This document shows, piece after piece, positions 1-8,431 of a DNA stretch of 64,000 nucleotides. Below the pieces are notes generated by a model. That model saw only the letters and a program-made list of their open reading frames with translations, did no database searches and was not told the DNA's origin. Each line of letters starts with the position of its first letter. Position 1 is the stretch's first letter. Source of the stretch: Micromonospora craniellae (GTDB taxonomy: Bacteria; Actinomycetota; Actinomycetes; Mycobacteriales; Micromonosporaceae); assembly GCF_014764405.1 (NCBI RefSeq), contig NZ_CP061725.1, positions 3,844,001 to 3,908,000 of the forward strand. Reading direction: 5' to 3'. The translations under genes and the position numbers were made by a program.

Positions 1-160
1 CCCGCAGGTCGGCACGCCAGCCGAGGCCGGGCAGCCCGACCAGGACCCGTCGCCCGCGCAGCTCGACGCGGCCAGTGGCCGGCACGATCTCGATGGGGCG
101 GGGTGGTCGCGGTGCCCAGTCCGGCTGGTCGGCGAAGGGGTCGGGAAGCGGATCGGTCAT
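1..160 (-). CDS. N-terminus of an unidentified protein, cut by the left edge
   Basis: An open frame starts at ATG 160 and runs off the window. The first residues read MTDPLPDPFADQPDW, followed by a Pro/Arg-rich stretch and then a VELRGRRVLVGLPGLG-like beta-rich segment. Only about 53 residues are visible, too few to assign a family. It starts 13 nt after the stop of the wall-hydrolase gene on the same strand, so it should be the next gene of the type IV secretion-like operon. A coupling ATPase or a further transfer protein is possible there, but nothing in the visible part proves it. Confidence 0.6.
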   Translation of the reverse strand, partial: MTDPLPDPFADQPDWAPRPPRPIEIVPATGRVELRGRRVLVGLPGLGWRADLR

Positions 161-173
161 GCCGGCGGAGGCC

Positions 174-1343
174 TCATCCCGCGCCCTTCAAGGGCGCGCC
201 CTTCGACTTCATGAAGGGCACCGGGTCGATGGCGCCTCGACTGCTGCGGTCACTGTCGACGTGCACCTCGTAGTGCAGGTGCGGCCCGGACGACTGGCCG
301 CTGCTGCCCACCACACCGATTTGGTCGCCGGCCTGCACGGTGTCCCCCACCGAGACCAGGGGGCGGCTCGCCAGGTGGCAGTAGCGGGTGATGATGCCCT
401 GGGCGTGCAACACGTCGACGAACCAGCCACAGCCACCCTTGCCCGGCCAACCGTCCACATCGCAGCTCAGTCGGCCGCGCCGGTCGGGGTCGCAACGCGA
501 GACGATGACCCGACCGGTGGCCGCAACCCTGAGTACGGTGCCCTTTGGCGCGGCGATGTCCACCCCGTTGTGCGCGGGACGGCTGGCCGTCCGGAAGCCG
601 GAGCCGACACCGCCGGGGATGGGCGCGGTCCAGCCCGAGGCGGCGATGTCGCCCGACGCGGCCGCGTCACACACCTGCTCGCCGGCGATCAGCGCCGTAC
701 GGGCGGCACCACCGGCGAGCGCGTCGACGATGCGCGAGGCGAGTTCCTCGTGCTTGGCGTACGCGTCGGGAAAGGCGCTGATCTGGACCCGTTGGGCGGC
801 CACGGTCAGCGGCAGCTTCTCCCAGTCGGGTACGTCCACGAGCTTCTCGTAGAACTTGCGGGACGCGTACTCCGGATCCATCCGCTGCCGGACCGTTCCC
901 CACGAGGCGCGCTGCTGGAACAGGCCGACCGAGTCGTGGTCGGCACCGACGCCCTCGTTGGGGATGTCCTGCGACTCGGCGACGGTGCGGTTGGCCAGGT
1001 TGAGTAGCCGTGACTCCTGCATCGCGGTCGCCACCGCGACGACCCAGCCCCTGGGCGGCACCTTCATCTCCTGGCCGACTTTGATGATCACCGCGGCGTT
1101 GCGCATCTGCGGCTCCCCGTAGTCCGAGAATCGGGGCATCTTGCCGGTGACGTCGACCTCGAAGTCCCCGGTGCACTCCATGCTGACCGGGTCGATCAGC
1201 TCGGCGGCCTCGCCGCCCAACTCGGTGAGGAAGAAGGCACCGGCCCCGCCCGTGCAGCAGAGCAGCGCGAGCGCGGCGGTGAGCGCCGCAGCGAGTGCGC
1301 CCACTCGGACCGGCCGCCGGCCCGGACTGCTTTCGTTGCTCAT
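174..1343 (-). CDS. Secreted two-domain wall hydrolase: lysozyme-like fold plus M23 endopeptidase
   Basis: The protein has 389 aa. A membrane anchor or signal segment lies at about residues 14-38. A lytic-transglycosylase/lysozyme-like region follows at about 95-150, with a candidate catalytic Glu in AMQES and a GLFQQR motif. The C-terminal M23 (LytM) domain at about 250-375 has both zinc motifs, HNGVD and HLHYEVH. Such two-headed hydrolases open peptidoglycan for type IV secretion machines (VirB1 role), which fits the VirB4-like and VirB6-like genes upstream in the same operon. The start at ATG 1343 overlaps the stop of a 27-codon mini-ORF. A role in general wall turnover cannot be excluded, but context favours local wall opening for the secretion apparatus. 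Confidence 0.87.
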   Translation of the reverse strand: MSNESSPGRRPVRVGALAAALTAALALLCCTGGAGAFFLTELGGEAAELIDPVSMECTGDFEVDVTGKMPRFSDYGEPQMRNAAVIIKVGQEMKVPPRGWVVAVATAMQESRLLNLANRTVAESQDIPNEGVGADHDSVGLFQQRASWGTVRQRMDPEYASRKFYEKLVDVPDWEKLPLTVAAQRVQISAFPDAYAKHEELASRIVDALAGGAARTALIAGEQVCDAAASGDIAASGWTAPIPGGVGSGFRTASRPAHNGVDIAAPKGTVLRVAATGRVIVSRCDPDRRGRLSCDVDGWPGKGGCGWFVDVLHAQGIITRYCHLASRPLVSVGDTVQAGDQIGVVGSSGQSSGPHLHYEVHVDSDRSSRGAIDPVPFMKSKGAPLKGAG

Positions 1344-1423
1344 GACGGCACTCCGCTTCGCTCCGTGCCACCATGAGGCACCACCGCACCGTAACGGTGA
1401 TTCACTCGCTGACGCTCGCTCAT
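1340..1423 (-). CDS. 27-codon bridging mini-ORF (MSER type)
   Basis: The ORF begins MSERQR and ends GTERSGVPS. Its ATG overlaps the stop of the upstream gene by 4 nt (ATGA) and its TGA overlaps the ATG of the M23 gene by 4 nt, so ribosomes could pass through all three frames. The end resembles the mini-ORF at 42937-43011 at the DNA level (a shared GGCACG-n-AGCG-n-AGCGGAGTGC core), suggesting a dispersed element rather than chance. Whether the peptide has any function of its own is unknown; translational coupling is the simplest role. Confidence 0.45.
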   Translation of the reverse strand: MSERQRVNHRYGAVVPHGGTERSGVPS

Positions 1424-1977
1424 GCCTGCTCCCAGTCCACGGCGTCGACCAACCATCGTCCGTCCGGCGTCACCAGTTCGAGCCGGAGTTGTCCGGTGTC
1501 GAGAATGACCAGCGCCTCCACGAAGGTCTCACTGCGCGGGCGGACGGTGACCTCGTCGGTCAGTTCCCCGGCGGGCACTCCGGCGGGGTCCACTCCGGCG
1601 AGCTTGTCGAGGAGCGCCGGGGTCGAGAACGGGCGTAGCTCCTGATGCCACTGATCCGCGGTCTGCCCGGGGCGCCCGAGCCAGGCGGTGGCGAAGCGTT
1701 CCGCGACCCGCTCCGGGGTGGGCTCGCCAGGGCGGGTGACCGGCGACGGTGTGGTGGTCGTCGAGATCGCGCCGTCGTCGCCGGTGGTCGGGTGCACGGT
1801 GGTGATCGGCGCCGGGGGACGGTTGCTCAGTCCGGCTGTCGAGTCGTTCGGACCGGAGACCAGCCGAGCAGCAGCCACCACGCCGAGCACCAGTATCGCG
1901 ATGCCGAGGGCGACGCCCAGCCGGGACCGCAGCAACCGGGTGAAGACGAACTCGATGGCGCGACGCACGACACTCAC
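1420..1977 (-). CDS. Single-pass membrane protein, VirB8/TcpC-like candidate
   Basis: The protein has 185 aa. A short basic cytoplasmic N-terminus is followed by one transmembrane helix (about 20-42), a Thr/Pro-rich linker (about 45-85), then a small folded extracytoplasmic domain (about 90-185) with a conserved-looking ERFATAWL motif and a C-terminal DGRWLVDAV strand. This layout is that of TcpC/VirB8 scaffold proteins with an NTF2-like periplasmic fold. The GTG start overlaps the stop of the VirB6-like gene (GTGA). The family assignment rests on architecture and operon position, not on a diagnostic motif. Confidence 0.7.
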   Translation of the reverse strand: MSVVRRAIEFVFTRLLRSRLGVALGIAILVLGVVAAARLVSGPNDSTAGLSNRPPAPITTVHPTTGDDGAISTTTTPSPVTRPGEPTPERVAERFATAWLGRPGQTADQWHQELRPFSTPALLDKLAGVDPAGVPAGELTDEVTVRPRSETFVEALVILDTGQLRLELVTPDGRWLVDAVDWEQA

Positions 1978-3911
1978 CGGGCCTCGGAGCGGACTCGCGG
2001 AGTCACCTTCTCCGGCGCGCGTTCGGCCGAGACGGGACGGTAGATGGCGTACGAGGGGTTTTCATCGGGTACGTCCGGCACCGTCCAGGAGGCAGGTTGG
2101 CGACGGCGCGGTCGGGGCGCGGCCGGCCGGCCTTCGGGGCGCCGTTCCTCCGTAGGGGCAGGCGCGCCGGTGGGTTCCCGGTCGTCCGGGCGCTGCGGAG
2201 CGGCCGGACCGCCGGTCGGGACCGGGTCCGGCCGGGCCTCCGGGCGGACCTTTGGCTGCTCCGGCGCGAGGGCCCGGCGTCGTGCCATGCCCGGTTCGGT
2301 GGTACCGCCCGGCTCGGCGACGTCGAGCCGGGCGGCGGTACGCATGTCCCGGAAGAAGCGCCGATGCCAGGAGCCGGCCGAACTGACCGCCTCGCTGCTG
2401 TCCTTTCCGCCCAGTTGGGTGATCCGCCGGTAGGGGCGCAGCAGCAGCCAGCCGACCACCCCGCACAGCCAGACCAGGACCACCTGCAGCCAGCCCGGCA
2501 GTGTGGCGGTGCTCATGATGAGGTCGACGGCGAAGAGATAGATGGCGGCACCCGTGCCGAAGATCGCGATGTTGAAGAGGGCGGCCACCACCGCGTTACC
2601 GAGGCGTCGCAGCCCGGCGCTGGCCGGACGGAGCAGGCCGATCGTGCCCAGGATCGGCGCGGCGATCACCGCCCACCGGAAGATCAGGAAGCCGAGCAGG
2701 ACGAGCAGCGACGCGGTCAGGTCGAACATCGCGAAGAGCAGGGCGGCCAGTACGGCGATGAAACCCGCGCCCACCCGGTCCATGTCCCGGACACCCTGCA
2801 GGTACTCGTACGCCTCCGGATCCTCCCGCTCGATCTGCGCCGCGACCGTCATCCACTGCTGCTTCTTGGCATTGATGGTCGCGTCACGGGTCTGAGGGTT
2901 TGCGCGGATCTTCTCCGCCTCTTCCCAGGACAGCGACTTGGCGTCGTAAAGGGCGGCACCGTACTTGCGGGCGGTCTCGCTGTCGGCCGAGCCCAGCACC
3001 CCCCGCAACCAGTTTCGGTAGAGCATCGCCTCGGCAGCCGTGTCACTAGCCCGCACTGCAGGCGGGCGCTTGTCAGTACAGACGTTTGGATCGAGCATGC
3101 CGCACCGGCCGGGCGGTGTGTCCTTGGCAGCCGGACCGATAGCGTCGTGCACGACACCTAGCGTCGAAACGAGGGCACCGTCGGCGAGATTGGCGGACTT
3201 GACCGGCCAGGCGGCCAGCGCGGTCACCGCCACCATGACCACCAGCGCCCATGCCGCAGTGGTCATCGCGGCACTCATGTCGCTCTGCCGTGAGCGCCAG
3301 AGAAGGTAGAGCCCGACGACGCAGAGCGTGACGATGCCGAAGACGCTGAACACCTTCTGGTAGATCGCCTTGGTCGCCTGCTCCACCAACGGATCGGCCC
3401 AACCCCACATCGTCCCGGGGTCCCAGGCGCGCTCACGCAGGGCGTTCGAGGCGCCGACGATCGCCGTGGCGATCATGAACTCGCCGTTGGCGACGGTGTT
3501 GGTGAACTTGTAGTCCGGGTGCAGCAGCGTGGTGGCGCAGCCGGACTCGATCTTGTAGGTGCTGTAGCTGTAGCCGGCGTAGCCGTAGTCGGTGTAGTAC
3601 CCCTTGGGGCCAGGCAGCTTGGAGGCCTCGGGGCGGGAGGCGAACCAGCCGGCCATGCCGGAGTCCGGCGCGGTCGGTGTCGGGGGGTTCAGGCAGGTCG
3701 CCTCCGACTCTGCGACCTGCTGGAGCTTAGCCACGCAGGCCCGGAAGTCGACCTGCCACTCCTGCACGGTGCACAGGTCGGCGGAAGCCTGGTACGCGAC
3801 CGGGGCGGCGTACGCGGGTGTGGCGGTGAGCCCGGGCCAACTGATCGTGGCGCCGGCGAGGACGCCGAGTGCCAGGAGGAACGCCGTGATCCTTGCCCGG
3901 GCCCTCGCCAT
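1974..3911 (-). CDS. Polytopic VirB6/TrbL-like membrane channel component
   Basis: The protein has 645 aa. A signal peptide (about 1-35, ending TPAYAAP) precedes a roughly 150-residue extracytoplasmic region with several Cys. About seven transmembrane helices follow between residues 190 and 500, then a Pro/Arg-rich cytoplasmic tail (520-645). Large polytopic proteins with a signal sequence next to a VirB4 ATPase are the inner-membrane channel (VirB6/TrbL) of Gram-positive type IV secretion systems. The gene starts 1 nt after the VirB4-like gene and overlaps the next gene by 4 nt. Confidence 0.75.
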   Translation of the reverse strand: MARARARITAFLLALGVLAGATISWPGLTATPAYAAPVAYQASADLCTVQEWQVDFRACVAKLQQVAESEATCLNPPTPTAPDSGMAGWFASRPEASKLPGPKGYYTDYGYAGYSYSTYKIESGCATTLLHPDYKFTNTVANGEFMIATAIVGASNALRERAWDPGTMWGWADPLVEQATKAIYQKVFSVFGIVTLCVVGLYLLWRSRQSDMSAAMTTAAWALVVMVAVTALAAWPVKSANLADGALVSTLGVVHDAIGPAAKDTPPGRCGMLDPNVCTDKRPPAVRASDTAAEAMLYRNWLRGVLGSADSETARKYGAALYDAKSLSWEEAEKIRANPQTRDATINAKKQQWMTVAAQIEREDPEAYEYLQGVRDMDRVGAGFIAVLAALLFAMFDLTASLLVLLGFLIFRWAVIAAPILGTIGLLRPASAGLRRLGNAVVAALFNIAIFGTGAAIYLFAVDLIMSTATLPGWLQVVLVWLCGVVGWLLLRPYRRITQLGGKDSSEAVSSAGSWHRRFFRDMRTAARLDVAEPGGTTEPGMARRRALAPEQPKVRPEARPDPVPTGGPAAPQRPDDREPTGAPAPTEERRPEGRPAAPRPRRRQPASWTVPDVPDENPSYAIYRPVSAERAPEKVTPRVRSEAR

Positions 3912-3912
3912 G

Positions 3913-6900
3913 TCACGCCTCCATGTCAGGCAGGACGGTCGGCAGCACCCCTGCGGCGGCGGCGATGGCGGCGGGGGTGGTGTCGAGGTGGCTCAGCAGT
4001 CCGTCCACGTAGGAGACGTCGACTCGGACCTTCTGCACCCGGCCGTCGACGTCGCGCATGATGAACTCCCGGAAGCCGAGCCGGTGGGCGGAGGTCGCGT
4101 CGGCGGTGGAGAGCGAGGCGAGGGTGGCCTCGTACCCGTCGTCCACCGGTACGCGCAGCAGCCGCAGTGCCTCGGAGGCGATCTCGGCGTCCTCGGCGAT
4201 CCGGCCGACGAAGACGGTGGAGACGAGGTTCTGCACGTCGAGGCCGAGGATGTCCCGCGGGTTCTGTGAGGCGACCAGCGCGGCGAGGTTCCACTTGCGG
4301 GAGTCGCGGGCGAGCCGGACCAGGAACGAGCGGCCGGATCGCCACCCCTCCATGAAGTGCGCCTCGTCGAGGCCCACCAGCTTGCGGGACGACATCGAGC
4401 CGCCGTAGCAGCGGCGAACCGCCAGTCGGTGTGCGGTGTGCAGCATCGGCAGCGCCAACGCCTCTTCGGCCGACCAGTACTCGCGTTCGATCTTGAGGTC
4501 GGGCAGCCGTAGGCCGGCCATGGTGATCACGGTGAGTGCCGCGTCCGGGCCGAGCAGCCCCTCCGGTGGCCGGCCGAAGAAGAGCATGGCCAGCGGCATC
4601 TCGGCGGTGTCCAGCAGCAGGTTGGCCAGTTCCCGGCCGGCATCGTCGTCGAGCTGCCCGAGGCAGGTGACCACGTCGTCCAGCGTGGAGGTCTCCTCGG
4701 CGGGCACCTGGCGTACGGCGTGCCGGAACAGGGTGGCGGTGGACGCCTCGCGGGCCACCTGCGGCGGCACCAGCATCATGCAGATGTCCTGCACCAGCAT
4801 CCGCCGCTCGGCCCGGGCGTTGGAGACCGCGATCTCGAACTCGCGGTCACCGGAAGCGCCGCTGCTGAACTCGCTGCGCGACGGCGTCGGGATCAGCGAG
4901 TACGGTGCGAGGGTGCCGTGCTCGGAGCCGGTCAGGTTGAGCACCCGCGAGTACGGCCGCAGCTCCGGCATCGCGCAGAGCCTGGCCAGCGGGCCGGACG
5001 GGTCGAGCAGGGTCACCTGGACGCCGCGCCGAGCGGCCAGGTAGCCCAGCGCGCCGAGCAGGGTCGATTTGCCACCGCCCGGCTCGGCCACGAAGACCGC
5101 GAGGCCGGAGCGTTCGCGGACCTCCATCGGGAAGTGCAGGTCGAGGAAGACCGGCCGGCGGCAGGTGCCCGCGGTACGCCCGATCAGGTCGCCCCGGCGG
5201 TCGCCGACCGTCGACGCGGCCTGGGGCAGCGCCGCCGCCAGCAGGGGGACCGGCATCCGCCGGACGTACCCGGTGTTGGCGACCGGCTCTCCGGGGATGA
5301 ACTCGCGGGCCAGCCAGTCCTGGTTCTTCGGGTGCTGGAGGGAGACGCGCAGTTCGCGCGAGTAGAGCTGGATCAGCCGCCGGGCCCGCTCCAGGCACTC
5401 CTCCCGGGTACGCCCACCCACCGCGATGCGGTGCCAGCCGTGCGCCCGGGCGGACTCGACCGGCAGGCCGGTGGTCATCTCGTCGCCGATCACCAGGGCG
5501 CGCTTGGCCAGGCGTTCCAGCTCGGGCGGCGCGTCGATGCCGTGCTCGGCGTAGTCGAGCTGCTGCGACCGGATCATCCGGAGGCGGTGCTCCAGGTTCC
5601 GGAAGGAGTCACCGGAGCCGAGGATGTCGACCCGGGTGGAGAGTTCCATCGGCCACGGCAGCCGCTCATGGAAGTGCAGCCATGGCTCGTGCCGCTCGGG
5701 GATCTCCAGCGGCTCCATCCGGCCGACGGCGAGCACCGCCACGTGCCGTTCCTCGCCGGTCATCCGGTTGACCAGCTTGACCGTCGAGCCGTACGGGGTG
5801 CGGTAGCGCTCGACCTGTTCGGTGAGGGCCAGCAGGTCTCCGCGTTCCCAGCGCCCGTCGGTGATGGGCGAGAGAGCCCCGGGCGGCGCCATGCAGAGCG
5901 CCACCGAGCGGTAGAGCAGCCATTCCAGTTCCTGCGCGGTGACTCGGCGGCCGCGCATGCCGAACGCGCCCAGGACCTCGTCGAACTGTTCGACGGTGCG
6001 TCCGAGCTTGCGTCGTTCACCTTCGGCCACGCCTCGCCCGAAGGTGCGCAGCAGCCGTTCGGTGAGCGAGTCGCCGAGCGAGCGGCGGGCGAAGGTGACG
6101 CCGAGGTAGGTCTGCCCTTCGGCGTGGTTGACCGAGAGCAGGTGTCGTTGCGCCGCGACCAGGTGGTCGGCCCAACTGGTGGTGTCGGGGACGTCCGGCA
6201 GCGGAGCGGCGGTGTTGGCGTCGATGGTGCGGGCCCACTCGTCGGCCGGGAAGGGCCGGGTGGTGCGCCGCAGGTGCAACCGGAATCCGGCCAGGCCGGC
6301 GTACTGCTCGGAGATGGCCGAGAGCAGCGCCTCCCGCTCGGCGTCCGGCCGGAACGCCCAGCGCACCTCCGGCAGGCAGTACCAGGCGGTGACGGTGTTG
6401 GGGGTGAAGGTCAGGTGACCGGCGATCTCGGTGATGGCCAGTTCGACAGCCGGGTCCCGGTCGCCGAACTTGATCTTCGGCGGGCGGACGCGTGTCGGCT
6501 TTACCGGACGGTCACGCCGGTCCACCGAGCGCTGCCGGGGCGCGGCGGTCGTGCGCGCGGCCGGCGCCGGCGTCCGGCGCGGCGGCGGCGCGGTCTCCGC
6601 CGGGCGGGCCTCGTCGGCCGGCGGCCGTTCCTCGTGGGCCGGGCGTGGCTCGCGCGCCGGACGGTCGTCGCGGGTCGGTCGTTCGTCGACGCCGGGGCGG
6701 GCGGAACGCTCGGCCCGGGTCGGCTGGTCGTCGACGGGCGGGCGGGCGTTCGGGAGCCTGTCGGTCGTCGGCGCGGGCGTGCGGGGCGGAGTCGGCGGTA
6801 CGGCGGGTGCGGTGACCACGGGGGGCTCGGCGGCGGGTCGGGCGACGACGGAGGCCGGGCCGGTGGCCTGTGCGGGCAGGTGCGGTGCTGACGACCGCTG

Positions 6901-7284
6901 GGTCACCGGTGCCGGGGGGACGACCGGTGGTGGGGGCGGTGCCTGCTGCGGCACGCTCCGCGCGGGGAGGGCGTTGCCCCGCTGGGCGGAACCCGGTCGG
7001 GCGTAGGTGCCGCCGAACAGGTCCAGGAAGGGCGAGTCGATGTCGGCCCCGTCCCGGGGTGCCGGTGGCGGCGACGCGGGTTCGGCCGACACCGACAGGC
7101 GTTGCGGCGGACGGGGGGCCTGGAAGACGCCGACGCCGCCGTGACCGGGAGTGGTGGCGAGCGCCGGATCCAGGCCGCCGTCGTCGAGCTCACCGGCCTG
7201 CGGGTAGTCAAAGGATCGCGCACGGTTACCGTGTGGTGCGGCCGGGCGCCCGGCCGGGGATCCCGGCGTGGAGGAGGGGCTCAT
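3913..7284 (-). CDS. VirB4-like secretion ATPase with a long Pro-rich N-terminus
   Basis: The protein has 1123 aa. Residues 1-270 are Pro/Ala/Arg-rich and probably disordered. A conserved N-terminal VirB4-type region follows (about 280-690), then a P-loop EPGGGKSTLLG near residue 738 and a Walker B GLDEAHFMEG near 970. The tail carries SQNP and VSTVFVGR segments typical of VirB4/TraC motors. VirB4 ATPases energise assembly and substrate passage in type IV systems at the inner membrane. The ATG start at 7284 overlaps a 38-codon mini-ORF. The Pro-rich extension makes it longer than the usual 600-850 aa VirB4. No relaxase or VirD4 coupling protein is visible in the window. Confidence 0.85.
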   Translation of the reverse strand: MSPSSTPGSPAGRPAAPHGNRARSFDYPQAGELDDGGLDPALATTPGHGGVGVFQAPRPPQRLSVSAEPASPPPAPRDGADIDSPFLDLFGGTYARPGSAQRGNALPARSVPQQAPPPPPVVPPAPVTQRSSAPHLPAQATGPASVVARPAAEPPVVTAPAVPPTPPRTPAPTTDRLPNARPPVDDQPTRAERSARPGVDERPTRDDRPAREPRPAHEERPPADEARPAETAPPPRRTPAPAARTTAAPRQRSVDRRDRPVKPTRVRPPKIKFGDRDPAVELAITEIAGHLTFTPNTVTAWYCLPEVRWAFRPDAEREALLSAISEQYAGLAGFRLHLRRTTRPFPADEWARTIDANTAAPLPDVPDTTSWADHLVAAQRHLLSVNHAEGQTYLGVTFARRSLGDSLTERLLRTFGRGVAEGERRKLGRTVEQFDEVLGAFGMRGRRVTAQELEWLLYRSVALCMAPPGALSPITDGRWERGDLLALTEQVERYRTPYGSTVKLVNRMTGEERHVAVLAVGRMEPLEIPERHEPWLHFHERLPWPMELSTRVDILGSGDSFRNLEHRLRMIRSQQLDYAEHGIDAPPELERLAKRALVIGDEMTTGLPVESARAHGWHRIAVGGRTREECLERARRLIQLYSRELRVSLQHPKNQDWLAREFIPGEPVANTGYVRRMPVPLLAAALPQAASTVGDRRGDLIGRTAGTCRRPVFLDLHFPMEVRERSGLAVFVAEPGGGKSTLLGALGYLAARRGVQVTLLDPSGPLARLCAMPELRPYSRVLNLTGSEHGTLAPYSLIPTPSRSEFSSGASGDREFEIAVSNARAERRMLVQDICMMLVPPQVAREASTATLFRHAVRQVPAEETSTLDDVVTCLGQLDDDAGRELANLLLDTAEMPLAMLFFGRPPEGLLGPDAALTVITMAGLRLPDLKIEREYWSAEEALALPMLHTAHRLAVRRCYGGSMSSRKLVGLDEAHFMEGWRSGRSFLVRLARDSRKWNLAALVASQNPRDILGLDVQNLVSTVFVGRIAEDAEIASEALRLLRVPVDDGYEATLASLSTADATSAHRLGFREFIMRDVDGRVQKVRVDVSYVDGLLSHLDTTPAAIAAAAGVLPTVLPDMEA

Positions 7285-7397
7285 GCGACCGCCCTACCCG
7301 CGTCCGTGGTGGCCGTCGGGAAGCCGCGTGTCGCCTCGGCGGTGCCGGGGTCGCCCGGCAACCGGAGGGACGGCCGGTACGGCGTGCAGCCGGTCAT
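7281..7397 (-). CDS. 38-codon bridging mini-ORF before the VirB4-like gene
   Basis: The ORF reads MTGCTPYRPS at the start and ends DAGRAVA. It overlaps the PrgI-like gene stop (ATGA) and the VirB4-like start (ATGA). The start follows GGGAGG with 5-6 nt spacing inside the upstream gene. It does not share the MSER sequence of other mini-ORFs here but has the same geometry. It could be a short real protein or only a coupling device; nothing recognisable is encoded. Confidence 0.35.
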   Translation of the reverse strand: MTGCTPYRPSLRLPGDPGTAEATRGFPTATTDAGRAVA

Positions 7398-7756
7398 GCG
7401 AGTTCCTCCCGGATTCTGATCCTGCTGCCGACCATGCGCGGGTCGCGCTGCTCGGCGGCCGGCTCCCGGGTGCGTCGCCAGTCGGTCAGCGCGGTGCGGA
7501 TCACCATGCGCGCCGGCCGGTCCGGGTCGACGTACCGGAAGACGAACGAGGTGGTCACGATGGCGAGGGCGATCTCCCAGGCGGGGAAGAGTTCGACCTG
7601 CAACGTGAACAACCAGTGGATGAACATGTAGAGGGGAACGAGCAGCATGAACAGCCCGTACTGGGCGTACGGCAGGTGGACCGGAAGGGTGTAGCCGGGC
7701 GGCCCGAGATAGACCAGGCGGGCCCGGTAGATGTCGTCGTCGGTGCGCAGCCGCAT
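7394..7756 (-). CDS. Small two-helix membrane protein, PrgI/VirB3-like
   Basis: The protein has 120 aa. Two adjacent hydrophobic helices lie in the middle (YAQYGLFMLLVPLYMFIHW and a second around ELFPAWEIALAIVTTSF), with charged ends and an Arg-rich C-terminus. The size, the hairpin topology and the position just before a VirB4 ATPase are those of PrgI/VirB3 proteins, which dock VirB4 at the membrane. The start ATG is 13 nt downstream of the preceding small gene, and its stop overlaps the 38-codon mini-ORF. Confidence 0.7.
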   Translation of the reverse strand: MRLRTDDDIYRARLVYLGPPGYTLPVHLPYAQYGLFMLLVPLYMFIHWLFTLQVELFPAWEIALAIVTTSFVFRYVDPDRPARMVIRTALTDWRRTREPAAEQRDPRMVGSRIRIREELA

Positions 7757-7769
7757 GTCGTGCCCGCGC

Positions 7770-8087
7770 CTATTCGAAGATCAGGTTGATCAGGAAATCG
7801 CCGATGAAGAAGAGGGTGGCGGCGCCGGCGATGAAGGCCAACCCGACGATCGCGATGGCGGAGCTTGTCAGCACCTTGGAGATCTCGCCCCGGCTGGCGC
7901 GGCCGATGAAGATGACACCCAGGACGGCGAGCAGGATCGGCGCGATCTTGCTGGCGAAGAAGGTGACGACGCCTTCGGTGTTGATCCCGCTGGGCTCGTC
8001 CGCGGCGAGCGGGATCGACGACGCCACAGTGGAGAGCAGGTGGGCGGCGCTGCTCGACGCCGCTTCCATCAGCTCGATGGCGATCAC
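7770..8087 (-). CDS. Small two-helix membrane protein, VirB2/TrbC-like candidate
   Basis: The protein has 105 aa, read from GTG 8087. That start was chosen because GGGGAGG sits 5 nt upstream; a longer frame to 8372 has no ribosome site. An N-terminal amphipathic region is followed by two helices (about 48-66 and 77-103), with TFFASKIAPILLAVLGVI in the first. First genes of type IV operons often encode VirB2/TrbC pilin-like proteins with this topology. The assignment is by topology and position only. Confidence 0.65.
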   Translation of the reverse strand: MIAIELMEAASSSAAHLLSTVASSIPLAADEPSGINTEGVVTFFASKIAPILLAVLGVIFIGRASRGEISKVLTSSAIAIVGLAFIAGAATLFFIGDFLINLIFE

Positions 8088-8431
8088 TGGAACCTCCCCA
8101 AGTCGCGGCCGGCGGTGCCGCGGTGGTGCAGTAGGCAAGCCTTGCGGGACGGTGCTCGGTCGGTACAGCGCCCGAGACCCTGTGTGCGTCACTCGCCACG
8201 CATAGTGGCAATTTTTGGGCGAATTACCCCGCTTCGGCCCTCCCCTCCACGCCTCGCCATCTCGATGCTGGGCAATTCCACAGCGTACGGGCCGCCCCCC
8301 TTTGCGACAAGCCGCGAAGAGGCTGCCCGAAGCTGCCCGGACGACCGATCGTACACGCGTTCTAATTGCCATGTCAGCGTCCGGATCGCGGGCCTGCTCA
8401 GGGTGGTGGGACGGACCGGTACCGTCTAGTC
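8088..8431. other. Divergent intergenic region between the secretion-like operon and folP
   Basis: No gene is visible in these 344 bases. The region should hold the promoter of the minus-strand secretion-like operon and that of folP. It contains an AT-richer patch near 8209-8226, unusual here, and a small inverted repeat GCCAC-GCATA-GTGGC near 8196-8210 that could be a regulator site. No riboswitch or RNA gene was recognised. Confidence 0.4.
8420..8425 (+). promoter_or_regulatory. Probable -10 box of folP, leaderless
   Basis: TACCGT lies 6 nt before the GTG start of folP, placing transcription initiation at or next to the start codon. No Shine-Dalgarno sequence is present there. No clear -35 box was found. 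Confidence 0.4.

Noticed and set aside
4720..6891. A 723-codon plus-strand open frame
   Set aside because: It is the antisense shadow of the VirB4-like gene and has no start signal or recognisable domain.
1..8087. Reading the secretion-like operon as an integrated conjugative element
   Set aside because: No integrase, relaxase, att-like direct repeats or tRNA target are visible, and base composition matches neighbours. The left edge is unseen, so this remains open.
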